Positions 16,995 through 25,764 of a stretch of DNA of 38,875 nt are shown piece after piece (position 1 is the first letter of the stretch; each line of letters opens with the position of its first letter). The stretch comes from an archaeon (lineage in GTDB: Archaea > Nanobdellota > Nanobdellia > Woesearchaeales > ARS49). The notes beneath the pieces are model-generated. The model had not been told where the DNA came from. It ran no database searches and saw only the letters and a list, made by a program, of their open reading frames with translations. The stretch covers positions 1-38,875 of the forward strand of contig JAGVQG010000061.1 in the NCBI GenBank assembly GCA_020051845.1, given 5' to 3'. A program made the position numbers and the translations under genes.

Positions 16995-17800
16995 GACGCC
17001 CTCAATATACATTCAGGCTTCATGTCATCGGGCAATGACGCGCATAATCCCTTGTTCTTTGAGGTGATCGCCAAGCCAAGATAGCACTGGTTTCTCAAAG
17101 CGCCTGCGCTCTCGCACAATAACGGGTCCTTCCTTATGACTGCATATTGCGCGAGGCAGGGTTCTTTCACATACATGTCGTCATCATCGCAAAGCTTGAT
17201 GTCATTAGACGCGACTGCGGTGTTGACCTTGCAAGAAACAGCCATCGAGGCGTTGAGTGATTCGCAGACGCTGAGGTTTCTCTGATTGATTGCGGCATTA
17301 GTTATGCAATTCTCTAAGTGTTCAGGAGTTGAACTGGCGCAGGAAGCAGGATCGCCACTGGCGCCGGCGACAAGCACCAAACAAAGGTCTTTATTCGACG
17401 TATCATCGCAATATTTTATGTCCTTCTTCGCGATTGCAATGTCCATGAAACAAGCGCTTTTATCGGGAGCGGTAGTGCAGTAGTCGACATCTCCTTCCTT
17501 TAGATGTTGTTTCCTGATGCAGGTGTCTTTGAGTGACTGGTCTTTGTATAGATCACAGCCGATATTCTGTGCGACATACTCATAGCAGATTGCCTTCTGG
17601 AACCTGTCATCAATCTTGTCGCATAATTTTACATCGCTGGAATTGACAGCCAAGTCAGTAAGGCATAATTGAAGCAAAGGACCTTCCTTGCCTTGGCATT
17701 CAATGGGTTGTACAGAATACTGATTATAGAAAATCAAGGCAGTGATCAACAGCAATGCCACTATGATAATCGCTATTGAGACTTTCAACTTGGCTTTCAT
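16991..17800 (-). CDS. N-terminally anchored protein built of ~25-aa paired-Cys helical repeats; first gene of the six-gene operon
   Basis: TM VSIAIIIVALLLITALIFY; ~10 units of C-x(7-10)-C-x2..A..x-(D/N)-xx-L. Confidence 0.75.
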   Translation of the reverse strand: MKAKLKVSIAIIIVALLLITALIFYNQYSVQPIECQGKEGPLLQLCLTDLAVNSSDVKLCDKIDDRFQKAICYEYVAQNIGCDLYKDQSLKDTCIRKQHLKEGDVDYCTTAPDKSACFMDIAIAKKDIKYCDDTSNKDLCLVLVAGASGDPASCASSTPEHLENCITNAAINQRNLSVCESLNASMAVSCKVNTAVASNDIKLCDDDDMYVKEPCLAQYAVIRKDPLLCESAGALRNQCYLGLAITSKNKGLCASLPDDMKPECILRAS

Positions 17801-17833
17801 CCTTCCCCTTTTTCCTTCCTAGCCCTATCCTAT

Positions 17834-17902
17834 GGCATATATATACTTTGCTTCTTGAACCTGCTGGGTACCTGTCAGTCGCATCCACGCAATATTTATA
17901 TA
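17834..17902. promoter_or_regulatory. Divergent promoter region between the Cys-rich/pilin operon and the pilus core operon
   Basis: TATA-like catatatatac (~17834-17844, minus direction) and aatatttatatag (~17890-17902, plus direction) between starts at 17800 and 17957. Confidence 0.6.
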
Positions 17903-17956
17903 GACCTGTGGGCATCGACCAACTAACAATCATTCCTAAAACGAGGTGTAATACTT

Positions 17957-18451
17957 ATGGCAAAGAAACAACGTTCTGGCCAAGCAGCCATGGAATTCCT
18001 CATGACCTACGGCTGGGCAATACTGGTCGTGCTCGTCGTCATCGGCGCGCTCGCATATTTCGGAGTGCTCAATCCGCAGAGCTTCCTACCAAAGAGATGC
18101 ACGCTATCAGCAGGATTCAGCTGTCCTGACGTGCTGGTGAAGGCTAACGCGGGTAGTCCCACGATCCAGTTGCAGTTCATCAACGGACTTTCAAATCCGA
18201 TTGAATTGCTCACGTTCAAGGTCATAGATACACAACAGAGCGGCGCTCTTCTAAACTGTGGACCGACAGGTGCAGCTCTAGCTTTGACTGCTGGCCAGCA
18301 GACAGAACTTAAAGCTCCACTTTTGACTTGCTTGGGGAGTGCAGTGACCGTAGGTCAGCGTATCAAGGCAACGATATCCTTCCAGTACAAAGACATGGCC
18401 ACGGGCTACACGCATTCGTCAACTGGTGACCTGATAACGGACGTCGAGTGA
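17957..18451 (+). CDS. Type IV pilin with class III signal peptide; probable major pilin
   Basis: MAKKQRSGQAAMEFLMTYGWAILVVLVVIGALAYFGVLNPQSFLP, typical archaeal pilin N-terminus; own promoter and SD (gaggtg). Confidence 0.88.
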   Translation: MAKKQRSGQAAMEFLMTYGWAILVVLVVIGALAYFGVLNPQSFLPKRCTLSAGFSCPDVLVKANAGSPTIQLQFINGLSNPIELLTFKVIDTQQSGALLNCGPTGAALALTAGQQTELKAPLLTCLGSAVTVGQRIKATISFQYKDMATGYTHSSTGDLITDVE

Positions 18452-18474
18452 TTATTTTATTTTTTTCTTCTCTT

Positions 18475-18990
18475 ATGTCTAGGATGGCCAGGATGTCAGG
18501 TCTGTCTAGTCTGTCCCGTCGTGGGCAGAGTGGAACAGAGTACATCATCGTCACGGGCTTTGCGCTGTTAGTCCTGACTCCGTTCATCTACCTGCTCTTC
18601 ACCTATTCCCAAGGCTATGAAGCCGAGACGAGCGGCGCGCAAGTGAGCGGCATCGGAAGGGAATTGTTCGCGACAGTGGATAGGGTCTACCATTCAGGAC
18701 CACCAAGCAAACTGACTGTCCAGGTCAGGATGCCTGAAGGGATAACGAACATGACGATCAGGCGCAACTCCGGCGGCACGTGCACGAAGTGCACCGAGCT
18801 CCTGTTCGGAACGCGCATAGGCGGCGAGGTCGTCGTCTCGACAAACATAGACGTCCGCGGCTACAACCCGCCGACACATCCGACAGCGACAGACACGGTC
18901 TACTCATTCAATTCCACATACACCACCGCGGGAACGAAGCGGTTCACGTTGGAGGCCGTAAATGACTACGTCATGCTCGGCATGCAATAA
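18475..18990 (+). CDS. Type IV pilin-like protein
   Basis: SRRGQSGTEYIIVTGFALLVLTPFIYLLFTYSQGYEAETSGAQ class III signal peptide. Confidence 0.8.
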   Translation: MSRMARMSGLSSLSRRGQSGTEYIIVTGFALLVLTPFIYLLFTYSQGYEAETSGAQVSGIGRELFATVDRVYHSGPPSKLTVQVRMPEGITNMTIRRNSGGTCTKCTELLFGTRIGGEVVVSTNIDVRGYNPPTHPTATDTVYSFNSTYTTAGTKRFTLEAVNDYVMLGMQ

Positions 18991-19471
18991 AGACGCGCGG
19001 ACGGCACGACCGCGAGTGGGCAATCGCGCCCAGGTCTCTTTCGAGTTCCTGATGCTCTTCGGCTTCCTTTTCATCGTCTTCATCGCGCTCGTCGTCATAC
19101 TGCAGCAGCGCAGCAGCGAGGTCTTCGACCAGAACGTACAGAACTCACAGTTGGCTGTGGGTGATGTCATGGTGAGAGAGATACGTTACGCGTACATCGC
19201 GGGTGATGGCTACACTAGGGACTTCGAGCTGCCAATGAAAGTCAATTCCTGGAACTACACGATGAAAGTCGTGAAATCACTGACAGCGCCGGCAGCGGCT
19301 GTATTGATCGTGTCGGTGAACGCGTCGAGTAATGTGGTACCGAGCACATTCAGCCTGCCGCCGCAGCTGACGCAGACCTGGTGCCTGCCAGCTGCCACGA
19401 CCACGGCGACCATACAGAACATCGGTGGAAGCGTATTGCTATGCATACCCAGGACGCATCAAATGGGTTAA
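18962..19471 (+). CDS. Type IV pilin-like protein (alternative GTG start 19016)
   Basis: GNRAQVSFEFLMLFGFLFIVFIALVVILQQRSSEVFDQN. Confidence 0.75.
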   Translation: MTTSCSACNKDARTARPRVGNRAQVSFEFLMLFGFLFIVFIALVVILQQRSSEVFDQNVQNSQLAVGDVMVREIRYAYIAGDGYTRDFELPMKVNSWNYTMKVVKSLTAPAAAVLIVSVNASSNVVPSTFSLPPQLTQTWCLPAATTTATIQNIGGSVLLCIPRTHQMG

Positions 19472-19507
19472 TCCACCTAACAGGAACCGCGATAATATCA
19501 CCGATTC

Positions 19508-19603
19508 ACCATTCGTGAATGGTTTCAGCATAGGTCAGAGGCAGCACGACATATTTATATACGAACAAGGTCAGAGGATTATATAGTAAAAAAGGGTTAG
19601 AGG
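19508..19603. promoter_or_regulatory. Pilus motor operon control region: inverted repeat, direct repeats and TATA box
   Basis: ACCATTC-GT-GAATGGT at 19508-19523; AGGTCAGAGG at 19532-19541 and 19568-19577, degenerate GGGTTAGAGG at 19594-19603; TATA tatttatata at ~19552-19561. Confidence 0.55.
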
Positions 19604-19609
19604 AACATA

Positions 19610-22336
19610 ATGCCTGATTTGAGTGGACCGCTTACCACAGGGGTGGATGCGCTAGTCGACCTGGTCAACGAGCGCAGGACAATCTCCTTCCAGGACGCTG
19701 CCAAAAGGCTGCGCGTCCCGGTCTCCACAGTGGAGGCATGGGCGCAGTTCCTTGAGGAAGAAGGGCTTCTAAGCATAAAGTATTCCTTCACCACACCGTA
19801 CATTGTCGCGACAGGCGAGAAGAAGGGTGGAGTGAAAGGCGGTCTGAAGGTCACGATAAAGCAACCGCGAACAGTGGAAAGACCCGAGACAGGGCGACGG
19901 GCAGCGCCTGTCGAATTCGAGGAGCCGACGACAGGTACATCAGCCACAGACTCGCTCCTCGCGCAGGCAAGGGAAGCGCTAAGCCGCGGCGATGTCGCAG
20001 CAGCCAAGTCGATATACGACCGGCTCGAGCAGGATTACAAGGACTTCCCGCACAAGGTCAGGCAGGAACGTGAAGCCCTGATTACGACACTATCCTCATT
20101 GCACGGAGAATACCTGCATAGCGTAAGCAGTTCTGACAAGCAGTCAGAGGATCTCGCAGCCACGGTGCGCGAGCAATTGAGCATCGTCCAGACCAGTTCA
20201 TCAAAGGGCGAGATGGACGAGGCATTGAACGCGTTCACCAAGGCCAACGAAGCTTTCAACAAGATCAGGATCGACTCGGCAGAACTGCGTCTTAGCCTGA
20301 CGCCACTGCTTTCACAGGCGCAGCAGACCATACTCGACGCAGAGCTAGCGAACTCCAGCAAGAGCTGGGAAGGAAAGCTCGCAAGGCTCAATCAGCTGTT
20401 GGATGAGCTCGACAAGGCCATAACCAGCCAGCAGCTCGACCGCGCTTTTGTCCTATACGAGCAGATAGAAGCGGCAAAGAAAGACATACCACCGATCTTC
20501 GAGGAGCGCAAGGTGGAGCTCGAGAACAGGGTTTTGCCTGCATATGAAACGCTCATAAACATGCATGTCCAGATCGCGAGGCGCGAGATGGAACAGAAAC
20601 TCGCGCTGCTCAATAGCGTCGAAAAAAGGATAGACGGCGCTTTGAAGAAAGGCAATCAGAAAGAGGCGCAGCAATACTACGCGTTATCCAAGAAGATATA
20701 CCTCACAGTACCCAATGAATTCTTCGAGAAGAAGGTCGAGGCCCAGAAGAAACTGCTCTCCTACGCGAAGAGGATAAGCGAGATAGAACTGGACGCCACG
20801 CGCGGACAGATAGAATCGAAACTCGCCAAGCTTAGTAGGATGATAGACGACAGCCGCAGCCAGCTCGACCACGGCGACGTTGCCATGGCGCACGACATCT
20901 ACTCGATCGCGGTCGCCGAGTTCGCGGCCATGCCCAAAGGTTTCCTCGAACTAAAGGCGCCTGTGCAGAAGAAACTCATCGACATCTACGCCGCGCTCCT
21001 GCAAGTATCGGACAAGAAAGTCCCGCCAGTGACGGCAGCGCCTGATGGAAAATTCCTCGAGACGCTACGACGCTATCAAACGGCATTCGGCAGACAGGAC
21101 TGGGATGAAGCGGTCAAGGCGTACGACGACATGTCTGCTCTGGGATTCATACCGCAGCAGAACAAGCAGGATTTCCTGCTAGCGATCCAGCAAGTCGACC
21201 TGCTCAAGGACACGGTCTCATTGTCCACTGTCTCGGACAAAGAAAGCCTCAAAGCAATGCTCGTGCAAGTGTACCAGCGCTATTCAGAACTCCGCGCGGA
21301 ACACCCTGATGACAACGCGTTCTACGGACATGTCAAGCAAAGATACCTGGCAGCGCTTGAGACGTTGCAGAGGCCCAGGATCGTGTTGGCGCCGGTGCAG
21401 GAAAGACCCGCGAAGCAAAGAAAGCCGGATCATGCCAAGCGGATCGAGCCGAAAATCGTGCCTGTCGAACCGGTAGTGCCTGTCGAGGAGACGGTCGAAT
21501 ACGTGCCAGTGGGTGCCGAGGCGCAAACAGCCGACAATCATTATGCGGAAGCGATCGCCATCTGGCGCGAGGCGCTCAAGAACAAGCGCTACGATCTCTG
21601 CCTCAAGGCAGCGGAAGTGTTCGCGTCGCTCGGAGACATGCTGCCCGAGCAAGAGGTAGAGGTAGAGACCATCGGCGAGCAGGCAGCGCTGCTGCGCGAC
21701 GCCGAGGATCTTGCGACGTATACTGACTCCAATCTGCTCTCAAACGCGCTTTCCGACCTGTACTCCAATTTCACGCGCATCACCCAGGAACATCCTGGAG
21801 AGAAAGCACTATACCTGCACATCAAGGAACTCTATATCGACGCGAACAAACGCGTCAGCGCGTTACGTCTTGGACAGGAGCGCGTCTCTTTCGAAGACGC
21901 GTCTGAGCAGCAAGCGTCCGAGACCGTCGCGTCAGAAGCGCCTATCTATCGGCAGCCGGCAACCGAACCGCAAAAACTGCTTATGGCCCCAAAGCCTTCT
22001 GGAAGCGAGGACAATTGGGTCGAGGCGATATCGCTCTGGCACGATGCAATCAAGAACGGCAAGTTCGACCTCGCGATAGAGGCAGAGGACATGTTTGATG
22101 AGCTTGGAGAAGTCCCGGAACACCGTGCCTACGAAGTACGCACGATAGGAGAACAGGCAGAATTGCTGCGTGAAGCCCAGGAACTATCGGAGACAAGCGA
22201 CGCCGCGACTCTAAGACCTATGCTCAACAGATTCTACTCCAACTACAACGACATCGTAAGGCAATACCCGAACGAACAGGCGCTATACACATACATCAAA
22301 TCCTTATACTTGGAGGCACTCAAGCGATCAAGCTAA
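19610..22336 (+). CDS. Winged-helix/HTH N-terminal domain + long helical-repeat protein of the pilus operon
   Basis: TTGVDALVDLVNERRTISFQDAAKRLRVPVSTVEAWAQFLEEEGLLSIKYSFTTPYIV (wHTH-like); extended helical hairpins; three C-terminal ~110-aa repeats. Confidence 0.75.
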   Translation: MPDLSGPLTTGVDALVDLVNERRTISFQDAAKRLRVPVSTVEAWAQFLEEEGLLSIKYSFTTPYIVATGEKKGGVKGGLKVTIKQPRTVERPETGRRAAPVEFEEPTTGTSATDSLLAQAREALSRGDVAAAKSIYDRLEQDYKDFPHKVRQEREALITTLSSLHGEYLHSVSSSDKQSEDLAATVREQLSIVQTSSSKGEMDEALNAFTKANEAFNKIRIDSAELRLSLTPLLSQAQQTILDAELANSSKSWEGKLARLNQLLDELDKAITSQQLDRAFVLYEQIEAAKKDIPPIFEERKVELENRVLPAYETLINMHVQIARREMEQKLALLNSVEKRIDGALKKGNQKEAQQYYALSKKIYLTVPNEFFEKKVEAQKKLLSYAKRISEIELDATRGQIESKLAKLSRMIDDSRSQLDHGDVAMAHDIYSIAVAEFAAMPKGFLELKAPVQKKLIDIYAALLQVSDKKVPPVTAAPDGKFLETLRRYQTAFGRQDWDEAVKAYDDMSALGFIPQQNKQDFLLAIQQVDLLKDTVSLSTVSDKESLKAMLVQVYQRYSELRAEHPDDNAFYGHVKQRYLAALETLQRPRIVLAPVQERPAKQRKPDHAKRIEPKIVPVEPVVPVEETVEYVPVGAEAQTADNHYAEAIAIWREALKNKRYDLCLKAAEVFASLGDMLPEQEVEVETIGEQAALLRDAEDLATYTDSNLLSNALSDLYSNFTRITQEHPGEKALYLHIKELYIDANKRVSALRLGQERVSFEDASEQQASETVASEAPIYRQPATEPQKLLMAPKPSGSEDNWVEAISLWHDAIKNGKFDLAIEAEDMFDELGEVPEHRAYEVRTIGEQAELLREAQELSETSDAATLRPMLNRFYSNYNDIVRQYPNEQALYTYIKSLYLEALKRSS
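21040..22333 (+). repeat. Three ~110-aa protein repeats at the C-terminus of the 908-aa protein
   Basis: Repeats near 21040-21372, 21533-21878, 22005-22333; e.g. EAIAIWREALKNKRYDLCLKAAEVFASLG...IGEQAALLRDAEDL vs EAISLWHDAIKNGKFDLAIEAEDMFDELG...IGEQAELLREAQEL. Confidence 0.85.
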
Positions 22337-22345
22337 AGAGGTGAC

Positions 22346-23854
22346 ATGGCAGCAAACCAGCGTGTAATCGACACGTACAAAATCGAATCGACAGGAGTCA
22401 TGTTCACGGTCGACGTAGTCGAAGACAGCTCCGAGTTCGTCAAGATCTACAGACTAAGCGCGTTCTCTATAAGTCCGGCGACCAAGATAGTGCTCGACAA
22501 GATCAGGGAAGAGTTCATCGTGAACGTGGAAGTGGCAGGGGCGAGCGGCTTCGACGTAGAGAAGCTCGGCGGCATCTCGGAGAGCATCCGCAAAGGATTC
22601 GAACGCGAGATCGGCGGCATACTGCGCAAATACTTCCCATCAATCGACAAGAAGACCTATGACACGCTCCTCAATTACCTGCTCCAGCAGAACATCGGCT
22701 TCGGCGACCTTGAACCGATGCTCAAGGACAGCGGGCTTGAGGAAATCGTCATAAACAACGCGTCCGAGCCTGTATGGGTATACCACAGAAAGCACGGATG
22801 GCTCAAGACCAATGTCACGCTCCCGAAAGAATCAAGGATAAGGCACTACTCGACCGTCATCGGAAGAGATGTCGGCAAGGACATCACGCTATTGCAGCCG
22901 CTGATGGACGCGCACCTCAAGACAGGCGACCGAGTCAACGCAACGCTCAGCCCGATCTCCACGAAGGGCAACACGATCACGATCAGGAAGTTCGCCGAGA
23001 AACCCTGGACCATAGTCGACTTCCTGAACCAGAACACGATGTCGATAGAGGTCGCTGCCACGATCTGGCTCGCCGTAGAGAACGAGATGAGCGTCATCAT
23101 CACAGGAGGCACTGGTTCTGGCAAGACCAGCGCGCTGAACGTAGTCATGTCATTCTTCCCGCCCAACCAGCGCATCATCTCGATAGAGGACACGCGTGAA
23201 GTGCAGCTCCCCTCATTCATGCACTGGGTGCCGCTCGAGACACGACTGCCGAACCCTGAAGGAAAGGGCGAAGTGAGCATGCTCGACCTCGTGGTCAACA
23301 GCCTGCGTATGCGTCCTGACAGGATCGTCGTCGGAGAAATCCGTCGCAAGCAGGAAGCACTGGTCCTATTCGAAGCCATGCAGACAGGCCACTCGGTCTA
23401 CGCGACGCTGCACGCCAACAACGCAGAGGAAACGATATCACGTCTCACCAACGAACCGATCGACGTCCCGAAGGCAGTGCTGCCGACACTCGGATTGATC
23501 CTTGTCCAGACGCGCAACAGGCGCACCGGCACGCGCAAGACATTGCAGGTAGCGGAGATACTGCCATCGGGCGACGCGCACGTGGTCTACCAGTATGACG
23601 CGCAGAAGGACCAGATGAAGAAAATATCAGAGTTTGACGTGTTCTACAAGAAGATCGGCCTGTACACAGGCCTGACAAAAGCGCAGATCGAAGCCGACAT
23701 AAAGAACAAGATAGAGATACTGCGGAAGCTGCAGAAAATCGAAGGGCTCGACCTGCACAGCATCGGCTACGTCTTCGCCCACTACTACATAACCAAGGGC
23801 TTCAAGGCATCCGACGTGCCGGCCATCGTTGAACAGGCGCGGCGCGGAGGATAG
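22346..23854 (+). CDS. Type IV pilus/Tad-type secretion ATPase (PilB/TadA/VirB11-like)
   Basis: Walker A ITGGTGSGKTSALN; ISIEDTREVQLP; LRMRPDRIVVGEIRRKQEALVLFEAMQTGHSVYATLHANNAEETISRL. Confidence 0.93.
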   Translation: MAANQRVIDTYKIESTGVMFTVDVVEDSSEFVKIYRLSAFSISPATKIVLDKIREEFIVNVEVAGASGFDVEKLGGISESIRKGFEREIGGILRKYFPSIDKKTYDTLLNYLLQQNIGFGDLEPMLKDSGLEEIVINNASEPVWVYHRKHGWLKTNVTLPKESRIRHYSTVIGRDVGKDITLLQPLMDAHLKTGDRVNATLSPISTKGNTITIRKFAEKPWTIVDFLNQNTMSIEVAATIWLAVENEMSVIITGGTGSGKTSALNVVMSFFPPNQRIISIEDTREVQLPSFMHWVPLETRLPNPEGKGEVSMLDLVVNSLRMRPDRIVVGEIRRKQEALVLFEAMQTGHSVYATLHANNAEETISRLTNEPIDVPKAVLPTLGLILVQTRNRRTGTRKTLQVAEILPSGDAHVVYQYDAQKDQMKKISEFDVFYKKIGLYTGLTKAQIEADIKNKIEILRKLQKIEGLDLHSIGYVFAHYYITKGFKASDVPAIVEQARRGG

Positions 23855-23856
23855 GC

Positions 23857-24693
23857 GTGGCCAGCCCTGTAGTGAACATCCTGGTGCGCGCCAAGCCCGG
23901 ACTGCGCAGACGTCTGCGCATGGCCCGTCTCGGCGTGACGGCAGAGCAGTTCGTCGCGAAGAACTTCCGCAATTCACTCGTCGGAGCGGGATGTTTCGCG
24001 CTGCTTCTGATGATGTTGCTCGACAAGATGCGTGGCAGGGAGCTGTTGTCGCAGAACTTCCTATTGTCGTTCTTGTTCTTCCTGTTCACGTTCTTCATGA
24101 TATACAGTTTCCTCATGAACACCGTCGAGGTATACATACGGCGGCAACAAGGCCTGCTCAACAGGGACGTGCTTTTCACAGGAAGGTACATGCTCATCAA
24201 GCTCCAGTCAGGCGTGCCTTTCTACCAGGCGCTGATAGACGCGTCCAACGGTGGCTTCGGAATCGCGAGCAGATACGTACGTGAGATAGTCGATGACATC
24301 GAGCTAGGAACGCCCATAGAACAGGCGTTGAGCAACGCCGCAGACCTCAGCCCTTCGGCGGAGTTCAGGCAGATACTCTGGCAGATAAACGCGGCGCTGC
24401 GCTCGGGCGTGGATGTCACATCGACGTTGAAGGGTATACTCAGCGAGATATCGTCCCAGCAGGTGATCGAGGTCGAGCGCTACGGAAAGAAGCTCGCCAC
24501 GCTTGCGCTGCTATACATGCTCGGAGCGGTCATCATACCATCGCTCGGATTGACACTCTTCGTCTCGTTCTCAGGCTTCCTCGGCCTGAGCATCAAGTTC
24601 GGCCACTTGCTCCTTGTGCTCTTCGCGATAATGTTCATCCAGTTCATGTTCCTCTCGTTTTTCAGGACGATACGACCTAACATAAACCTTTGA
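23857..24693 (+). CDS. T2SSF/TadC-family pilus membrane platform protein (first)
   Basis: Multiple TM segments; YQALIDASNGGFGIASRYVREIVDDIELGTPIEQAL...; directly after ATPase. Confidence 0.85.
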   Translation: MASPVVNILVRAKPGLRRRLRMARLGVTAEQFVAKNFRNSLVGAGCFALLLMMLLDKMRGRELLSQNFLLSFLFFLFTFFMIYSFLMNTVEVYIRRQQGLLNRDVLFTGRYMLIKLQSGVPFYQALIDASNGGFGIASRYVREIVDDIELGTPIEQALSNAADLSPSAEFRQILWQINAALRSGVDVTSTLKGILSEISSQQVIEVERYGKKLATLALLYMLGAVIIPSLGLTLFVSFSGFLGLSIKFGHLLLVLFAIMFIQFMFLSFFRTIRPNINL

Positions 24694-25742
24694 CAATGGG
24701 ACTACTCCAAAGCTTCGGCAAAGCGTTCATCCCCCAGAGACTGCGGCCACGCATCCGCGGATACGTGCAGTTAGCAGGAATGGCGGAGATCCCATACGGG
24801 CTATTCGGCGCTATGTTCGCATTTGCCATCGTCATAACATTCATACTCTACGTGCTCTACGCATATCCATACATACGCGGTCTCACCGCAGGCTACACGG
24901 CGACCACAAGGTCATTGGTGTTCTTCGTGCTCACATTCGCGAGCTTCGCTGTCGTAGGCATAGTAATCAGCTACCTCGCGATGTCAGCCATCTATGTCTG
25001 GCTAGATATGCGCATCTTCAAAAGGACGCAGGAGATGGAATCGGTGCTAGTCGACTTCCTTCAGTTCGTAAGCGAGAACCTCAAGGCAGGGATGAGCTTC
25101 GACCGCGCGCTGTTCTTCGCGATCAAACCGCAATTCACGGTGCTCTCATCCGAGGTCAGGATAGCGGCCAAGCGCGCCATGACCGGCGAGGACGTGGAGG
25201 AAGCGCTCACAGAACTCGCCCGCAAATACGACAGCAACGTGCTCAGCAGGAGCTTCTCGCTCATCGTCGAAGGATTACGCGGCGGCGGAGAGATAGCAGG
25301 CATCATCGACCGAGTGGTGGAGAACCTCCGTGAGACCAAGAAACTCAAGGAAGAGATGGCAGCGACCACGCTCGGTTATGTCATATTCATCACATTCGTC
25401 GTCACTGTCATCGCGCCCGGTCTCTTCGCGCTCGCCAAACAACTACTCTTGATACTCGGCAAGTTCCTCGGCCAGATCGCGCTCGCGCTCAACCAGGCGC
25501 AGAACGTTCCATTGAAGATAAGCACGACAGGCATCACACCCGAGGACTTCACCACGTTCAGCTACCTCGCTTTGATCGTCGTCAGCCTGTTCTCATCGAT
25601 GATAATCAGCATCATACAGAGAGGAGATGTCAAGAGCGGCCTCAAGTACGTGCCTGTCTTCATAATCGTCTCCATGGTGCTGTTCTTCGTATTCCAGCAA
25701 GCCATCGGAACAGTGATGAGCGCGTTCTTCACAGGCGTTTAG
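24690..25742 (+). CDS. T2SSF/TadC-family pilus membrane platform protein (second)
   Basis: FLQFVSENLKAGMSFDRALFFA...TGEDVEEALTELARKYDSNVLSRSFSLIVEGLRGGGEIAGIIDRVVENLRETKKLKEEMAATTLGYVIFITFV; 4-nt overlap. Confidence 0.9.
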   Translation: MTMGLLQSFGKAFIPQRLRPRIRGYVQLAGMAEIPYGLFGAMFAFAIVITFILYVLYAYPYIRGLTAGYTATTRSLVFFVLTFASFAVVGIVISYLAMSAIYVWLDMRIFKRTQEMESVLVDFLQFVSENLKAGMSFDRALFFAIKPQFTVLSSEVRIAAKRAMTGEDVEEALTELARKYDSNVLSRSFSLIVEGLRGGGEIAGIIDRVVENLRETKKLKEEMAATTLGYVIFITFVVTVIAPGLFALAKQLLLILGKFLGQIALALNQAQNVPLKISTTGITPEDFTTFSYLALIVVSLFSSMIISIIQRGDVKSGLKYVPVFIIVSMVLFFVFQQAIGTVMSAFFTGV

Positions 25743-25764
25743 GAAGATATTATCGATCAATGAT

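Noticed and set aside
17957-25742. Calling the pilus locus an archaellum operon
   Set aside because: No FlaF/FlaG/FlaH/FlaD-type genes were recognised and there are two TadC-like genes; a type IV pilus/Tad-like system fits better
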